A stretch of DNA of 28,216 nucleotides from Actinomycetota bacterium (lineage in GTDB: Bacteria > Actinomycetota > Thermoleophilia > Solirubrobacterales > 70-9), in the NCBI GenBank assembly GCA_018268695.1, contig JAFDWD010000132.1, positions 1-28,216 on the forward strand, in the 5' to 3' direction. Numbering within the stretch: the stretch's first letter is position 1; the number at the start of each line of letters is the position of its first letter. A model generated the notes under the pieces. That model did no database searches and was not told the DNA's origin. It was given only the letters and a program-made list of their open reading frames with translations. A program made the position numbers and the translations under genes. This document shows, in pieces, positions 14,239-21,715 of this stretch.

Positions 14239-15912
14239 ATGCCCCGCTTCTCGGTCCTCACGCCGGTCTACGAGACCCCGAGCAAGATCCTCTGGCTGAC
14301 GATCGAGTCGGTTCTCTCGCAGACCTTCGAGGACTGGGAGCTCTGCCTCGTCGATGACCGCTCGCCCTCGCCGCGGGTGCGCGAAGTGCTCGACGCGTGC
14401 GCGGCGATGGACCCGCGGATCCGGGTCGAGCACCGGGCCGAGAACGGCGGCATCGTCGCCGCCTCGAACACCGCGCTCGCGATGGCGGATGGCGAGTTCG
14501 TCGCCTTGCTCGACCATGACGACCGCCTCCACCCCGACGCCCTGGCGCTGGTGAACGAGGCGATCGAGCGCGACCCCGAGGCCGACTACGTCTACACCGA
14601 CGAAGACAAGATGACGGAAGGGGGCCGCCACGGCGGGCCGTTCCTCAAGCCCGGCTGGTCCCCGGAGCGGATGCGGACCCAGATGTACACCTGCCACCTC
14701 AGCGTCCTGCGCCGCGGGATCGTCGAGGACGTCGGCGGCTTCGACCCGAACTGCGAGGGCGCCCAGGACTGGGACATCGTCCTCAAGGTCACCGAGCGGG
14801 CGCGCAAGGTGCTGCACGTGCCGCGCGTCCTCTACCACTGGCGCGGGATCGAGGGCTCGACCGCCGACTCCGGCGAGGGCGGCGGCGAGGCGGCGAAGCC
14901 GTGGGCCTTCGAGGCGGGGACGCGGGCGATCCAGGCCCACTGCGAGCGGACCGGCGTACAGGCGAAGGTCGTGCGCGACGCGGACGACCCGGGCGTCTAC
15001 CACCTCGAGCCGGACCTGCGCGAGGAGCCGCTGGTCAGCATCATCATCCCCACCAACGGGCAGCGGCGCGAAATCCGCTACCAGGAGGTGACCCTGGTCG
15101 GCCACTGCGTGCGCAGCATCGTCGACACCTCGACCTACCCGAACTACGAGCTCGTCGTGGTTGCCGACGAGGACACGCCGGCGGGCGCGATCGCCGAGCT
15201 CGAGGAGGCGGCGGGCGACCGCCTCCGCATCGTTCCCTTCGACCGTCCCTTCAGCTTCTCCGAGAAGATCAACGCGGGCGCCGTCCACGCCCGCGGCGAG
15301 CACCTCCTGCTGCTCAACGACGATATGGAGGTCGGCACGGCGAACTGGATCGAGCGGATGGTCATGTACTCGTCGATCGAGGGCGTCGGCGCCGTCGGCG
15401 GCCTCCTCCTGCTCGAAGACGGCCGCATCCAGCACGCCGGCGTCGGCTTCGAGGGCGGCCTCCCCGGCCACCCCTACTACGGCTACCACCGCGGCATCCC
15501 CGGCTACGCCAACGCCGTCCGCATCGCCCGTGACCTCCTCGCCGTGACCGGGGCCTGCTTGATGACCCGCCGCGAGCTGTTCGAAGAGGTCGGCGGCCTC
15601 TCCACCACCTTCCCGGTCAACTACAACGACGTCGACTACTGCCTCAAGCAGGTCGAGCGCGGCCGCCGCGTCGTCTACGACCCCGACCTGGTGATGACCC
15701 ACTTCGAGTCCTCCAGCCGCTCGATGGACGTCGAGGAGTGGGAGAAGGCCCAGCTGCTGGCCCGCTGGTCGGGGCTGACGATGGCCAACCCCTACGGTAA
15801 CCCGTACGTCCGCAACGAGATCCCCCGCGCGATCTCCGTCTTCCAGTGGGCGAAACGCAGCAGCTACCGCCCGCGGAGGCGCATGCCCGCCGCCGCCAAG
15901 CCAACCCACTAG
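14239..15912 (+). CDS. Tandem two-domain GT2 glycosyltransferase
   Basis: About 557 residues with two GT-A domains in one chain. Domain 1 (about 1-220) begins RFSVLTPVYETP, has LVDDRSPSP, then LLDHDDR as the DXD motif near residue 91, and a GAQDWDIVLKV acceptor segment. Domain 2 (about 260-520) begins LVSIIIPTNGQ, has LLLNDDMEVG near residue 359 and NYNDVDYCLKQ near 463, which acts as the ED-type base. Both metal sites look intact, so the enzyme may add two sugars of a repeat or alternate linkages, as two-domain rhamnosyl- and mannosyltransferases do. A GTG two codons earlier (14233) is an equally possible start. It lies in the exporter operon. Confidence 0.88.
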   Translation: MPRFSVLTPVYETPSKILWLTIESVLSQTFEDWELCLVDDRSPSPRVREVLDACAAMDPRIRVEHRAENGGIVAASNTALAMADGEFVALLDHDDRLHPDALALVNEAIERDPEADYVYTDEDKMTEGGRHGGPFLKPGWSPERMRTQMYTCHLSVLRRGIVEDVGGFDPNCEGAQDWDIVLKVTERARKVLHVPRVLYHWRGIEGSTADSGEGGGEAAKPWAFEAGTRAIQAHCERTGVQAKVVRDADDPGVYHLEPDLREEPLVSIIIPTNGQRREIRYQEVTLVGHCVRSIVDTSTYPNYELVVVADEDTPAGAIAELEEAAGDRLRIVPFDRPFSFSEKINAGAVHARGEHLLLLNDDMEVGTANWIERMVMYSSIEGVGAVGGLLLLEDGRIQHAGVGFEGGLPGHPYYGYHRGIPGYANAVRIARDLLAVTGACLMTRRELFEEVGGLSTTFPVNYNDVDYCLKQVERGRRVVYDPDLVMTHFESSSRSMDVEEWEKAQLLARWSGLTMANPYGNPYVRNEIPRAISVFQWAKRSSYRPRRRMPAAAKPTH

Positions 15913-15915
15913 GGT
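15910..15915 (+). promoter_or_regulatory. -10 box overlapping the preceding stop codon
   Basis: TAGGGT starts with the TAG stop of the tandem GT2 gene and ends seven bases before the ATG at 15923. This gives an internal leaderless promoter candidate within the operon. Confidence 0.4.
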
Positions 15916-15922
15916 CCCCGTG

Positions 15923-16987
15923 ATGGCCCCAGGGACCGCTGCGGTTTGGATCGCTCCGCCCGACGAGGTCGTCCGCGGGAACCTGCTGGGCGCGGCGATG
16001 GTGACGGTCGAGCGGGAAGGACTGGCGATGGAGCCGGTCATCGAGGGGGTCGACCGCTACGAGGAGGCGGTTGCCGCGGGACGGGCCGCAGACGTGCTGA
16101 TCGTGCCCGAGCTGGACCAGGTCCTACCGGACCCGGCCGCGCAGCTGGAGCTGGTGGAGTTGGCGCAGGCCGAGGGGTGGCGGCTGGTGATGTTGACGCT
16201 CGGCGGCGACTCGACCGCGCGCAGCGGCGAGCTGATCGCCGCGATGCTGCGCGCCTTGATCGCCACGCCGGTGGGATCCGATGCGCAGCCGACTCCATCC
16301 GGCGCCCTGCGACGGCGCGTGTCGGTCGGCACCGACTCGACCTTCCACCGCTCCGGCCTCATGCACGTCAACCAGTTCGCCGCGAGCCTCGCCGCGGAGG
16401 GCGTCCGGCTGGACGACGCGCGGCAGTTGCTCGACTGGGGCGCGGGGTGCGGCCGGATGACCTATCACCTGCTCTCCCGGGCGCCCGCGGCGCGGGTGAC
16501 CGCCGCCGACACCGACGCCGAGGCGATCGCCTGGGTCGGCGAGAACCTCGCCGTCGCCGCGGCCGTGGCGCTGCCGCTGGTGCCGCCGTCCTCGCTCGCC
16601 GACGACTCATTCGACCTCGTCGTCGGCCACAGCGTCTTCTCCCATCTGAACGTCGAGGCGCAGGACCTCTGGCTGGCCGAGCTCGCCCGGATCACCCGCC
16701 CCGGCGGCCACGTCGCCGTCTCCTTCAACGGCCCGGTGGCCCTTGCCTGGCACCTCGAGCATCCGCTGGTCGACGTCCCAGACTCGGTCGGCGAGGCTTT
16801 CGAAAGGGACGGCATCTCGGTGTGGGGCGACGACGGCTGGGAGGATGAGTTCTACGACGGCTACCACACCACCTTCACCCGGCACGAGTACCTTCGCGAG
16901 CACTGGTCGAACTGGTTCGACGTGGTGGCGATCGATGAGGCCGGCGCGCTGCCGGTCCAGGACATCGCGATCCTGCGGGGCCGCTAG
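15923..16987 (+). CDS. SAM-dependent methyltransferase with unrecognised N-terminal domain
   Basis: A 354-residue protein. The C-terminal half is a class I methyltransferase: LLDWGAGCGRMTYHL (from residue 169) is motif I, AADTDAEAI is the acidic motif II, and FDLVVGHSVFSHL then LARITRPGGHVAVSF are the later motifs. It ends with a QDIAIL strand. The first about 130 residues are a separate alpha/beta domain that I do not recognise, starting near APPDEVVRGNLLGAA. A long DGWEDEFYDGYHTTFTRHEY insert precedes the last strand. The protein at 24475 is a full-length paralogue. It probably O-methylates a sugar of the polymer or its end. ATG at 15923 is preferred over the adjacent GTG because TAGGGT lies seven bases before it. 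Confidence 0.82.
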   Translation: MAPGTAAVWIAPPDEVVRGNLLGAAMVTVEREGLAMEPVIEGVDRYEEAVAAGRAADVLIVPELDQVLPDPAAQLELVELAQAEGWRLVMLTLGGDSTARSGELIAAMLRALIATPVGSDAQPTPSGALRRRVSVGTDSTFHRSGLMHVNQFAASLAAEGVRLDDARQLLDWGAGCGRMTYHLLSRAPAARVTAADTDAEAIAWVGENLAVAAAVALPLVPPSSLADDSFDLVVGHSVFSHLNVEAQDLWLAELARITRPGGHVAVSFNGPVALAWHLEHPLVDVPDSVGEAFERDGISVWGDDGWEDEFYDGYHTTFTRHEYLREHWSNWFDVVAIDEAGALPVQDIAILRGR

Positions 16988-17011
16988 CGGACAGCGGATC
17001 GGGACTGCCCG

Positions 17012-17017
17012 TAGGCT
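17012..17017 (+). promoter_or_regulatory. -10 box for a leaderless transcript
   Basis: TAGGCT ends six bases before the ATG at 17024, in the 36-base gap after the methyltransferase gene. CGGACA lies 18 bases upstream of it, with a GACA match to the -35 consensus. Confidence 0.45.
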
Positions 17018-17023
17018 GGGCAG

Positions 17024-18196
17024 ATGAGCTCCACTCGCCTGACCGTTGATCAGATCGCCGCCGTCTACCGGCAGGTGCTCGGCCGCGAGGCGAGCGAGGC
17101 CGACCTCGACGCCCAGCTCGCGCTGCCCGACCTCGACGCCCTGTTGCGCCTGGTCCTCGACTCCGACGAGTACGCGGTGCGCCTTGCCGAGGCAGGCGAA
17201 AAGTCCGCCCGCAATCCGACCCTGGTGAACATCTACCACCCTGACCTCGAGGCCTTCGGAGCGCCCGTCGGGACGTTGTCCCCGGACGGGGACGTCGTGG
17301 TCGGGAGTGGCGGGCAGCTACTGCTGCGCGGCGGCTCCAACGCGGTCGTCGGCCAGTACACCGGCGAGGTGCAGATGGCGCCCCACTGGCTCGACTCCTG
17401 GCGCGACCTGCTCCTCGCCCGCCGGCGGGAGATGGACGCGATCGGCGTCGCCTCGGCGCTTCTCGTCGTCCCCGACAAGCTTGCCGTCTATGCGGACCGC
17501 TACCCGGATCGGCTGGAGCGCCGCGGGCCGCGTCCGGCGGAGCTCCTGCGTGAGGCCCCCGGGCTGGAGATCCTCTACCCGCTGGAGGAGCTGCAGGCGG
17601 CGGCGCGGGAGGAGGACGTGTACCTGCCCACGGACACCCACCTGACCTTCCGCGGCAACGAACTACTCGCCACCATGCTGCTCGGCGCGCTCGGGATCCA
17701 GTTGCCCGACTTCTCCGACTTGTCGATGTTCGACTACCCGATCACCGGCGATCTCGGCTCGAAGTTCGAACCGCCGATCGTCAGCATCGTCCACGAGCCG
17801 GGCACCATGCGCACGGCCGAGATCGTGGAAGACAACCGCGCCGAGATCGAAGCGGTCGGCGGCCATATCGGCACCCGGCGGGTCTTCCGCAACGCCACCG
17901 CGCCGGACCCCCGCGTCGCCGTCCTCTTCGGCGACTCCTTCGGCTTCTCCGCGCCGAGCTACCAGGGCCTCTCCTGGTTCATGGCGCAGGTCTTCCGCGA
18001 GACGCACTTCATCTGGATCCCCTTCGGCTGGGACCCCGACTACGTACGTCGGGTCGGCGCCGAGGTGGCACTGGTGCAGGGTGCAGAGCGCTTCGTCGCC
18101 AGGGTCCCCCACCCGCGCACCGAGGTGGCGGAGCTCGCCGCCGAGACCCTGCGGCGGAAGCAGCCGGTGGGGGTCGAGGCCGTCTCCGACGGCTGA
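17024..18196 (+). CDS. AlgX/AlgJ-like SGNH-fold protein with DUF4214-like N-terminus (putative O-acetyltransferase)
   Basis: 390 residues. The first about 50 (VDQIAAVYRQVLGREASEAD) resemble the DUF4214 repeat seen in surface proteins and glycosyltransferases. The rest follows the AlgX/AlgJ/DltD-like SGNH plan. YLPTDTHLTFRG carries the catalytic Asp204-x-His206 pair, and LFGDSFGFS carries Ser305. In alginate acetylation these residues transfer acetyl groups to sugar hydroxyls. AlgX and AlgJ are periplasmic, but here there is no signal peptide or membrane segment, so it may act in the cytoplasm on the chain before export. Substrate unknown; a hydrolase role is possible. It lies between a methyltransferase and the large GT/methyltransferase fusion. 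Confidence 0.75.
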   Translation: MSSTRLTVDQIAAVYRQVLGREASEADLDAQLALPDLDALLRLVLDSDEYAVRLAEAGEKSARNPTLVNIYHPDLEAFGAPVGTLSPDGDVVVGSGGQLLLRGGSNAVVGQYTGEVQMAPHWLDSWRDLLLARRREMDAIGVASALLVVPDKLAVYADRYPDRLERRGPRPAELLREAPGLEILYPLEELQAAAREEDVYLPTDTHLTFRGNELLATMLLGALGIQLPDFSDLSMFDYPITGDLGSKFEPPIVSIVHEPGTMRTAEIVEDNRAEIEAVGGHIGTRRVFRNATAPDPRVAVLFGDSFGFSAPSYQGLSWFMAQVFRETHFIWIPFGWDPDYVRRVGAEVALVQGAERFVARVPHPRTEVAELAAETLRRKQPVGVEAVSDG

Positions 18197-18215
18197 CTCT
18201 GACAAGGTCCCGCAC

Positions 18216-21200
18216 ATGAACATCTGCACGATCATCGCCAAGAACTACCTGGCACAGGCGCGGGTCCTGGCGCGCTCCTTCCACGAGGTCCACCCGGACG
18301 GGAACTGCACCGTCCTGGTGATCGACGATCCGGCCGGCTACATCGATCCGGCCGAGGAGCAGTTCGAGCTGCTGACGATCCGCGACATCGGGCTTCCCGA
18401 CGCCGAGCAGATGGCCGCGATATACGACGTGATGGAGCTTTCGACGGCGGTGAAGCCATGGCTGCTGCGCACCCTGCTCGCCCGTCCGGGGGTCGAATCT
18501 GTCTCCTACTTCGATCCCGACATCCAGGTGTTCTCCTCGCTCGCCAAGATCGAGGAAGAGGCAAAGGCCCACGGCATCGTCCTCACCCCCCACTTCAACA
18601 AGCCGCTGCCCCGCGACGGCCGCCAGCCGGCCGAAGAGGACATCCTGATCGCCGGGAGCTACAACCTCGGCTTCATCGGCCTCGGCGCGGGTGAGACCGC
18701 CGACCAACTGCTCGACTGGTGGTCGGAGCGCCTGGAGAAAGACTGCGTCAACGACCCGGCCAACGGGCACTTCGTCGACCAGCGCTGGATCGACCTCGCG
18801 CCGAGCTTCTGGCCCGACCTCTTCCTGCTGCACGAGACGAACTACAACATCGCCTACTGGAACCTGCCCACCCGCACGCTGGAAATCGACGGCGACGGCT
18901 ACAAGGTCGACGGCGAGCCGCTGCGCTTCTTCCACTTCAGCGGCTACGACCCGCGCCGCCCCGACGACCTCTCGAAGCACCAGAACCGGATCGCCCTGCG
19001 CGAGCACGTGGCGCTGGCGCGGATCTGCGACGCCTACGGGGACCAGCTGCGGAAGGCGGACTACGAGGCGACGCGCGAGTGGCCCTACAGCTGGGACGAC
19101 GCGGCGAACGGCCTGAAGCTCGACCGGATCAGCCGCGACCTCTACCGCGAGGGGGTCGAGGCCCGGCGCCTCTCGGGCACCCCCTTCGAGGAGTCCGGCG
19201 CAGCCGAGCTGACGGACTACCTCACCGCGACCGTCCATGGCACCGGCGAGGCGGCGATCAACCGTTACGGGACCAAGGTATGGGAGCGGCGCCAGGACCT
19301 GCGCGACATCTTCCCCGACATCGAAGGGGCGAGCGCGGTCGCCTACCTCGAGTGGATGCGCGAGTTCGGCCCCGAAACCGGCGCCTCGCTCGACCTGCTG
19401 CTCGGCTCACCGCGCTCGAACGGCGACGGGGCGGACGGCGATGATGGGGGTGACGTGGAGGAGGCCGCGATCAAAGCCGGGGTGAACGTGGTCGGTTACA
19501 TCTCCGACGAGCGCGGCGTCGGCGAGGTCGCCCGCCAGATCCTCGGGGCGCTCGACTCGCGCGGCATCGACGCGGCGCCGATCGACACGCCTGCCGAGCC
19601 CGCCGAGATCGAGAAGGTCCTCAAGGGGATACACGACGCCGACCATCCCTACGACGTCAACCTCATCTGCGTCAACGCCGACATGCTGCCCGCCGTCGCC
19701 GCGGCGCTCGGGCCGCGCTTCTTCCACGGCCACCGCACCGCCGGCGTCTGGTTCTGGGAGGTCAGCGACTTCCCCCGCCAGTGGCTGGGCTCCTTCGAAC
19801 ACCTCGACGAGGTCTGGGTCGCCACCGAGTTCATCGCCGCAGCGCTGCGTCCGGTCTCGCCGATCCCGGTGAAGACGCTGAGGGTGCCGGTGACGCCGTT
19901 GCCCCCCGCCGACATGACCCGCGCCGAACTGGGGATGCCCGACGAGGGCAGCTTCACCTTTCTCTTCGTGTTCGACTACCGCAGCGTCTTCCGCCGGAAG
20001 AATCCGCTCGGGCTGGTGGAGGCGTTCAAGCGCGCCTTCGAGCCGGGTGAGGGGCCCTCGCTGGTGATCAAGTCGATCTTCTCCGAGCAGTTCCCGGAAC
20101 GCCACGACGAACTCGTCGAGGCGGTCGCCGACCGTCCCGAAATCCACCTGCTCGAGGACAACGTCTCGGCCGCCGCGAAGAATGCGATGGTCGCCAGCTG
20201 CGACTGCTACATCTCCCTGCATCGCTCCGAGGGGCTGGGACTGACGATGGCGGAGGCGATGTACTTCGGCAAGCCGGTGATCGCCACCGCCTACTCGGGC
20301 AACCTCGACTTCATGACCCCGGACAACAGCTTCCTCGTCTCTGCACCGCCGACGAAGATCGGCCCCGGCGCCGCCCCGTACGACCCGGAGGCCTGGTGGG
20401 CCGATCCGGACCTCGACTTCGCGGCGAGGACGATGCGCGACGTCGTCCACGACCCGGTGGTGCGCGAGGAGCGGGCGCGCCGCGGCGCGGCCGACATCCG
20501 CCTTACCCACTCGCCCCAGGCCGCCGCCGACTGGCTGGAGACGCGGATCGCGGAAAGCCGCGCCCGGGGCGTGATCGAGCACCTCCGGCGCCCCGGTCCG
20601 GCGACCTCGGAGCCCACCAGCAAAGAGGACTTCGAGCACCTGCTCGGACTCGGCGGTCTGCCGCCGGTGGGCGAGAGCGGCCAGGTCCGCGACCGGGTCA
20701 AACGTGCCTATAACCGCGCGATCCGGCCCTATGCCGCCTATCAGCATCAGGTCAACGACTCGGTCGGCCGATCGCTCGAGGAGGTGCGCGCCGAGCTGAA
20801 GGATCTGCGCCAGACCTTCGCCGCGATGATCGAGGCGACGACCGCGCGGGAGGGCCGCATCAACGCCAACGAAGAGCGCCTCGGGGTGCTCTCGAGCCAG
20901 GTCTCCCGTCTGACCGATGGTGCGGCGCGGATGGAGGAGCGACTACGTCGCGCGGACGACCTCGTCGATGCCGCCCGGACCGAGCCCTACATGTCCGACG
21001 ACAGGCTCGGTGACCGGGAGCATCCCCTCCTCGGCAAGACGCTCGGCTACGAATCCGCGGAGGCGACAGGCGAGGGCTACCGCGGCTTCGAGGACCTCTT
21101 CCGCGGACCCGAGGAGATGATCCGCCGGCGCCAACAGGTCTACCTGGACATCATCGGCGACCGCGAACCGGTCTTCGATGCGGGTTGCGGCCGCGGCGAG

Positions 21201-21671
21201 TTCCTGGACCTTCTCAGCGGCGCAGGCAAGGCCTTCATCGGCGTCGACCTCGACCCGACGATGGTCGAGCGCTGCCGTGAGAAGGGCTATGAGTCGGTCC
21301 GCCTCGCCGACGCGGTCGAGGCGCTGGAGGAAACCAAGCCCGGCAGCCTCGGCGTCATCTTCAGCGCCCAGGTCATCGAGCACATGCCCTTCGAGGCCCT
21401 GCAGCGCTTCCTCGAGCTCGGCCTCACCCGTCTCAAGCCGGGCGGCCTGATGATCGCCGAGACGGTCAACCCCCACTCCGCCCGCGCCCTCAAGGCCTTC
21501 TGGGTCGACCCGACCCACCAGCACCCGCTTTTCCCCGAGGTGATGCTCTCGCTCTGCGAGAGCATCGGCTACGTCAGCGGCGACGTCATCGCCCCCTACG
21601 GCACCCGCGACTGGAAGGCCGACAGGGTGCGGGAAGGCGAGTACGCCGTGATTGCGACAGCGCCGCGGTAG
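18216..21671 (+). CDS. Multidomain GT-A / GT4 / coiled-coil / methyltransferase fusion
   Basis: 1151 residues, four parts. (1) About 1-400: a GT-A-like nucleotide-sugar transferase, with SYFDPDIQVF giving D100-x-D102, a GSYNLGFIGL stretch and NGHFVDQRWIDLAP. (2) About 420-790: a GT4 (GT-B) domain, with VGYISDERGVGEVARQ at its start and the E672(x7)E680 motif in SEGLGLTMAEAM. (3) About 848-925: heptad-rich coiled coil (SLEEVRAELKDLRQTF, EERLGVLSSQVSRL, ARMEERLRRADDLV). (4) About 970-1151: class I methyltransferase, with VFDAGCGRGEF at 986-996, GVDLDPTMVERC, then FSAQVIEHMPFEAL. The domain set recalls WsaE (methylating rhamnosyltransferase of Geobacillus S-layer glycan) and WbdD (chain-terminating enzyme with coiled-coil ruler). 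A role in elongating and methyl-capping the exported chain is inferred. The ATG at 18216 follows AAGG. Confidence 0.85.
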   Translation: MNICTIIAKNYLAQARVLARSFHEVHPDGNCTVLVIDDPAGYIDPAEEQFELLTIRDIGLPDAEQMAAIYDVMELSTAVKPWLLRTLLARPGVESVSYFDPDIQVFSSLAKIEEEAKAHGIVLTPHFNKPLPRDGRQPAEEDILIAGSYNLGFIGLGAGETADQLLDWWSERLEKDCVNDPANGHFVDQRWIDLAPSFWPDLFLLHETNYNIAYWNLPTRTLEIDGDGYKVDGEPLRFFHFSGYDPRRPDDLSKHQNRIALREHVALARICDAYGDQLRKADYEATREWPYSWDDAANGLKLDRISRDLYREGVEARRLSGTPFEESGAAELTDYLTATVHGTGEAAINRYGTKVWERRQDLRDIFPDIEGASAVAYLEWMREFGPETGASLDLLLGSPRSNGDGADGDDGGDVEEAAIKAGVNVVGYISDERGVGEVARQILGALDSRGIDAAPIDTPAEPAEIEKVLKGIHDADHPYDVNLICVNADMLPAVAAALGPRFFHGHRTAGVWFWEVSDFPRQWLGSFEHLDEVWVATEFIAAALRPVSPIPVKTLRVPVTPLPPADMTRAELGMPDEGSFTFLFVFDYRSVFRRKNPLGLVEAFKRAFEPGEGPSLVIKSIFSEQFPERHDELVEAVADRPEIHLLEDNVSAAAKNAMVASCDCYISLHRSEGLGLTMAEAMYFGKPVIATAYSGNLDFMTPDNSFLVSAPPTKIGPGAAPYDPEAWWADPDLDFAARTMRDVVHDPVVREERARRGAADIRLTHSPQAAADWLETRIAESRARGVIEHLRRPGPATSEPTSKEDFEHLLGLGGLPPVGESGQVRDRVKRAYNRAIRPYAAYQHQVNDSVGRSLEEVRAELKDLRQTFAAMIEATTAREGRINANEERLGVLSSQVSRLTDGAARMEERLRRADDLVDAARTEPYMSDDRLGDREHPLLGKTLGYESAEATGEGYRGFEDLFRGPEEMIRRRQQVYLDIIGDREPVFDAGCGRGEFLDLLSGAGKAFIGVDLDPTMVERCREKGYESVRLADAVEALEETKPGSLGVIFSAQVIEHMPFEALQRFLELGLTRLKPGGLMIAETVNPHSARALKAFWVDPTHQHPLFPEVMLSLCESIGYVSGDVIAPYGTRDWKADRVREGEYAVIATAPR

Positions 21672-21694
21672 CCACGAGTGACCCGCGTAGATCC

Positions 21695-21707
21695 CAACCG
21701 TCGGTTG
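21695..21707. terminator. Weak hairpin between convergent genes
   Basis: CAACC-gtc-GGTTG lies in the 44-base gap between the fusion gene's stop and the stop of the convergent membrane-protein gene. Short and without a T-tract, it is a weak candidate. Confidence 0.25.
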
Positions 21708-21715
21708 AGCGCGGC

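Noticed and set aside
14185..16041. A 618-codon open frame on the minus strand opposite the tandem GT2 gene.
   Set aside because: Its translation is low-complexity (long Val/Ala/Asp/Arg runs typical of antisense GC-rich frames), while the plus strand encodes a full GT2 with intact motifs. It is a shadow.
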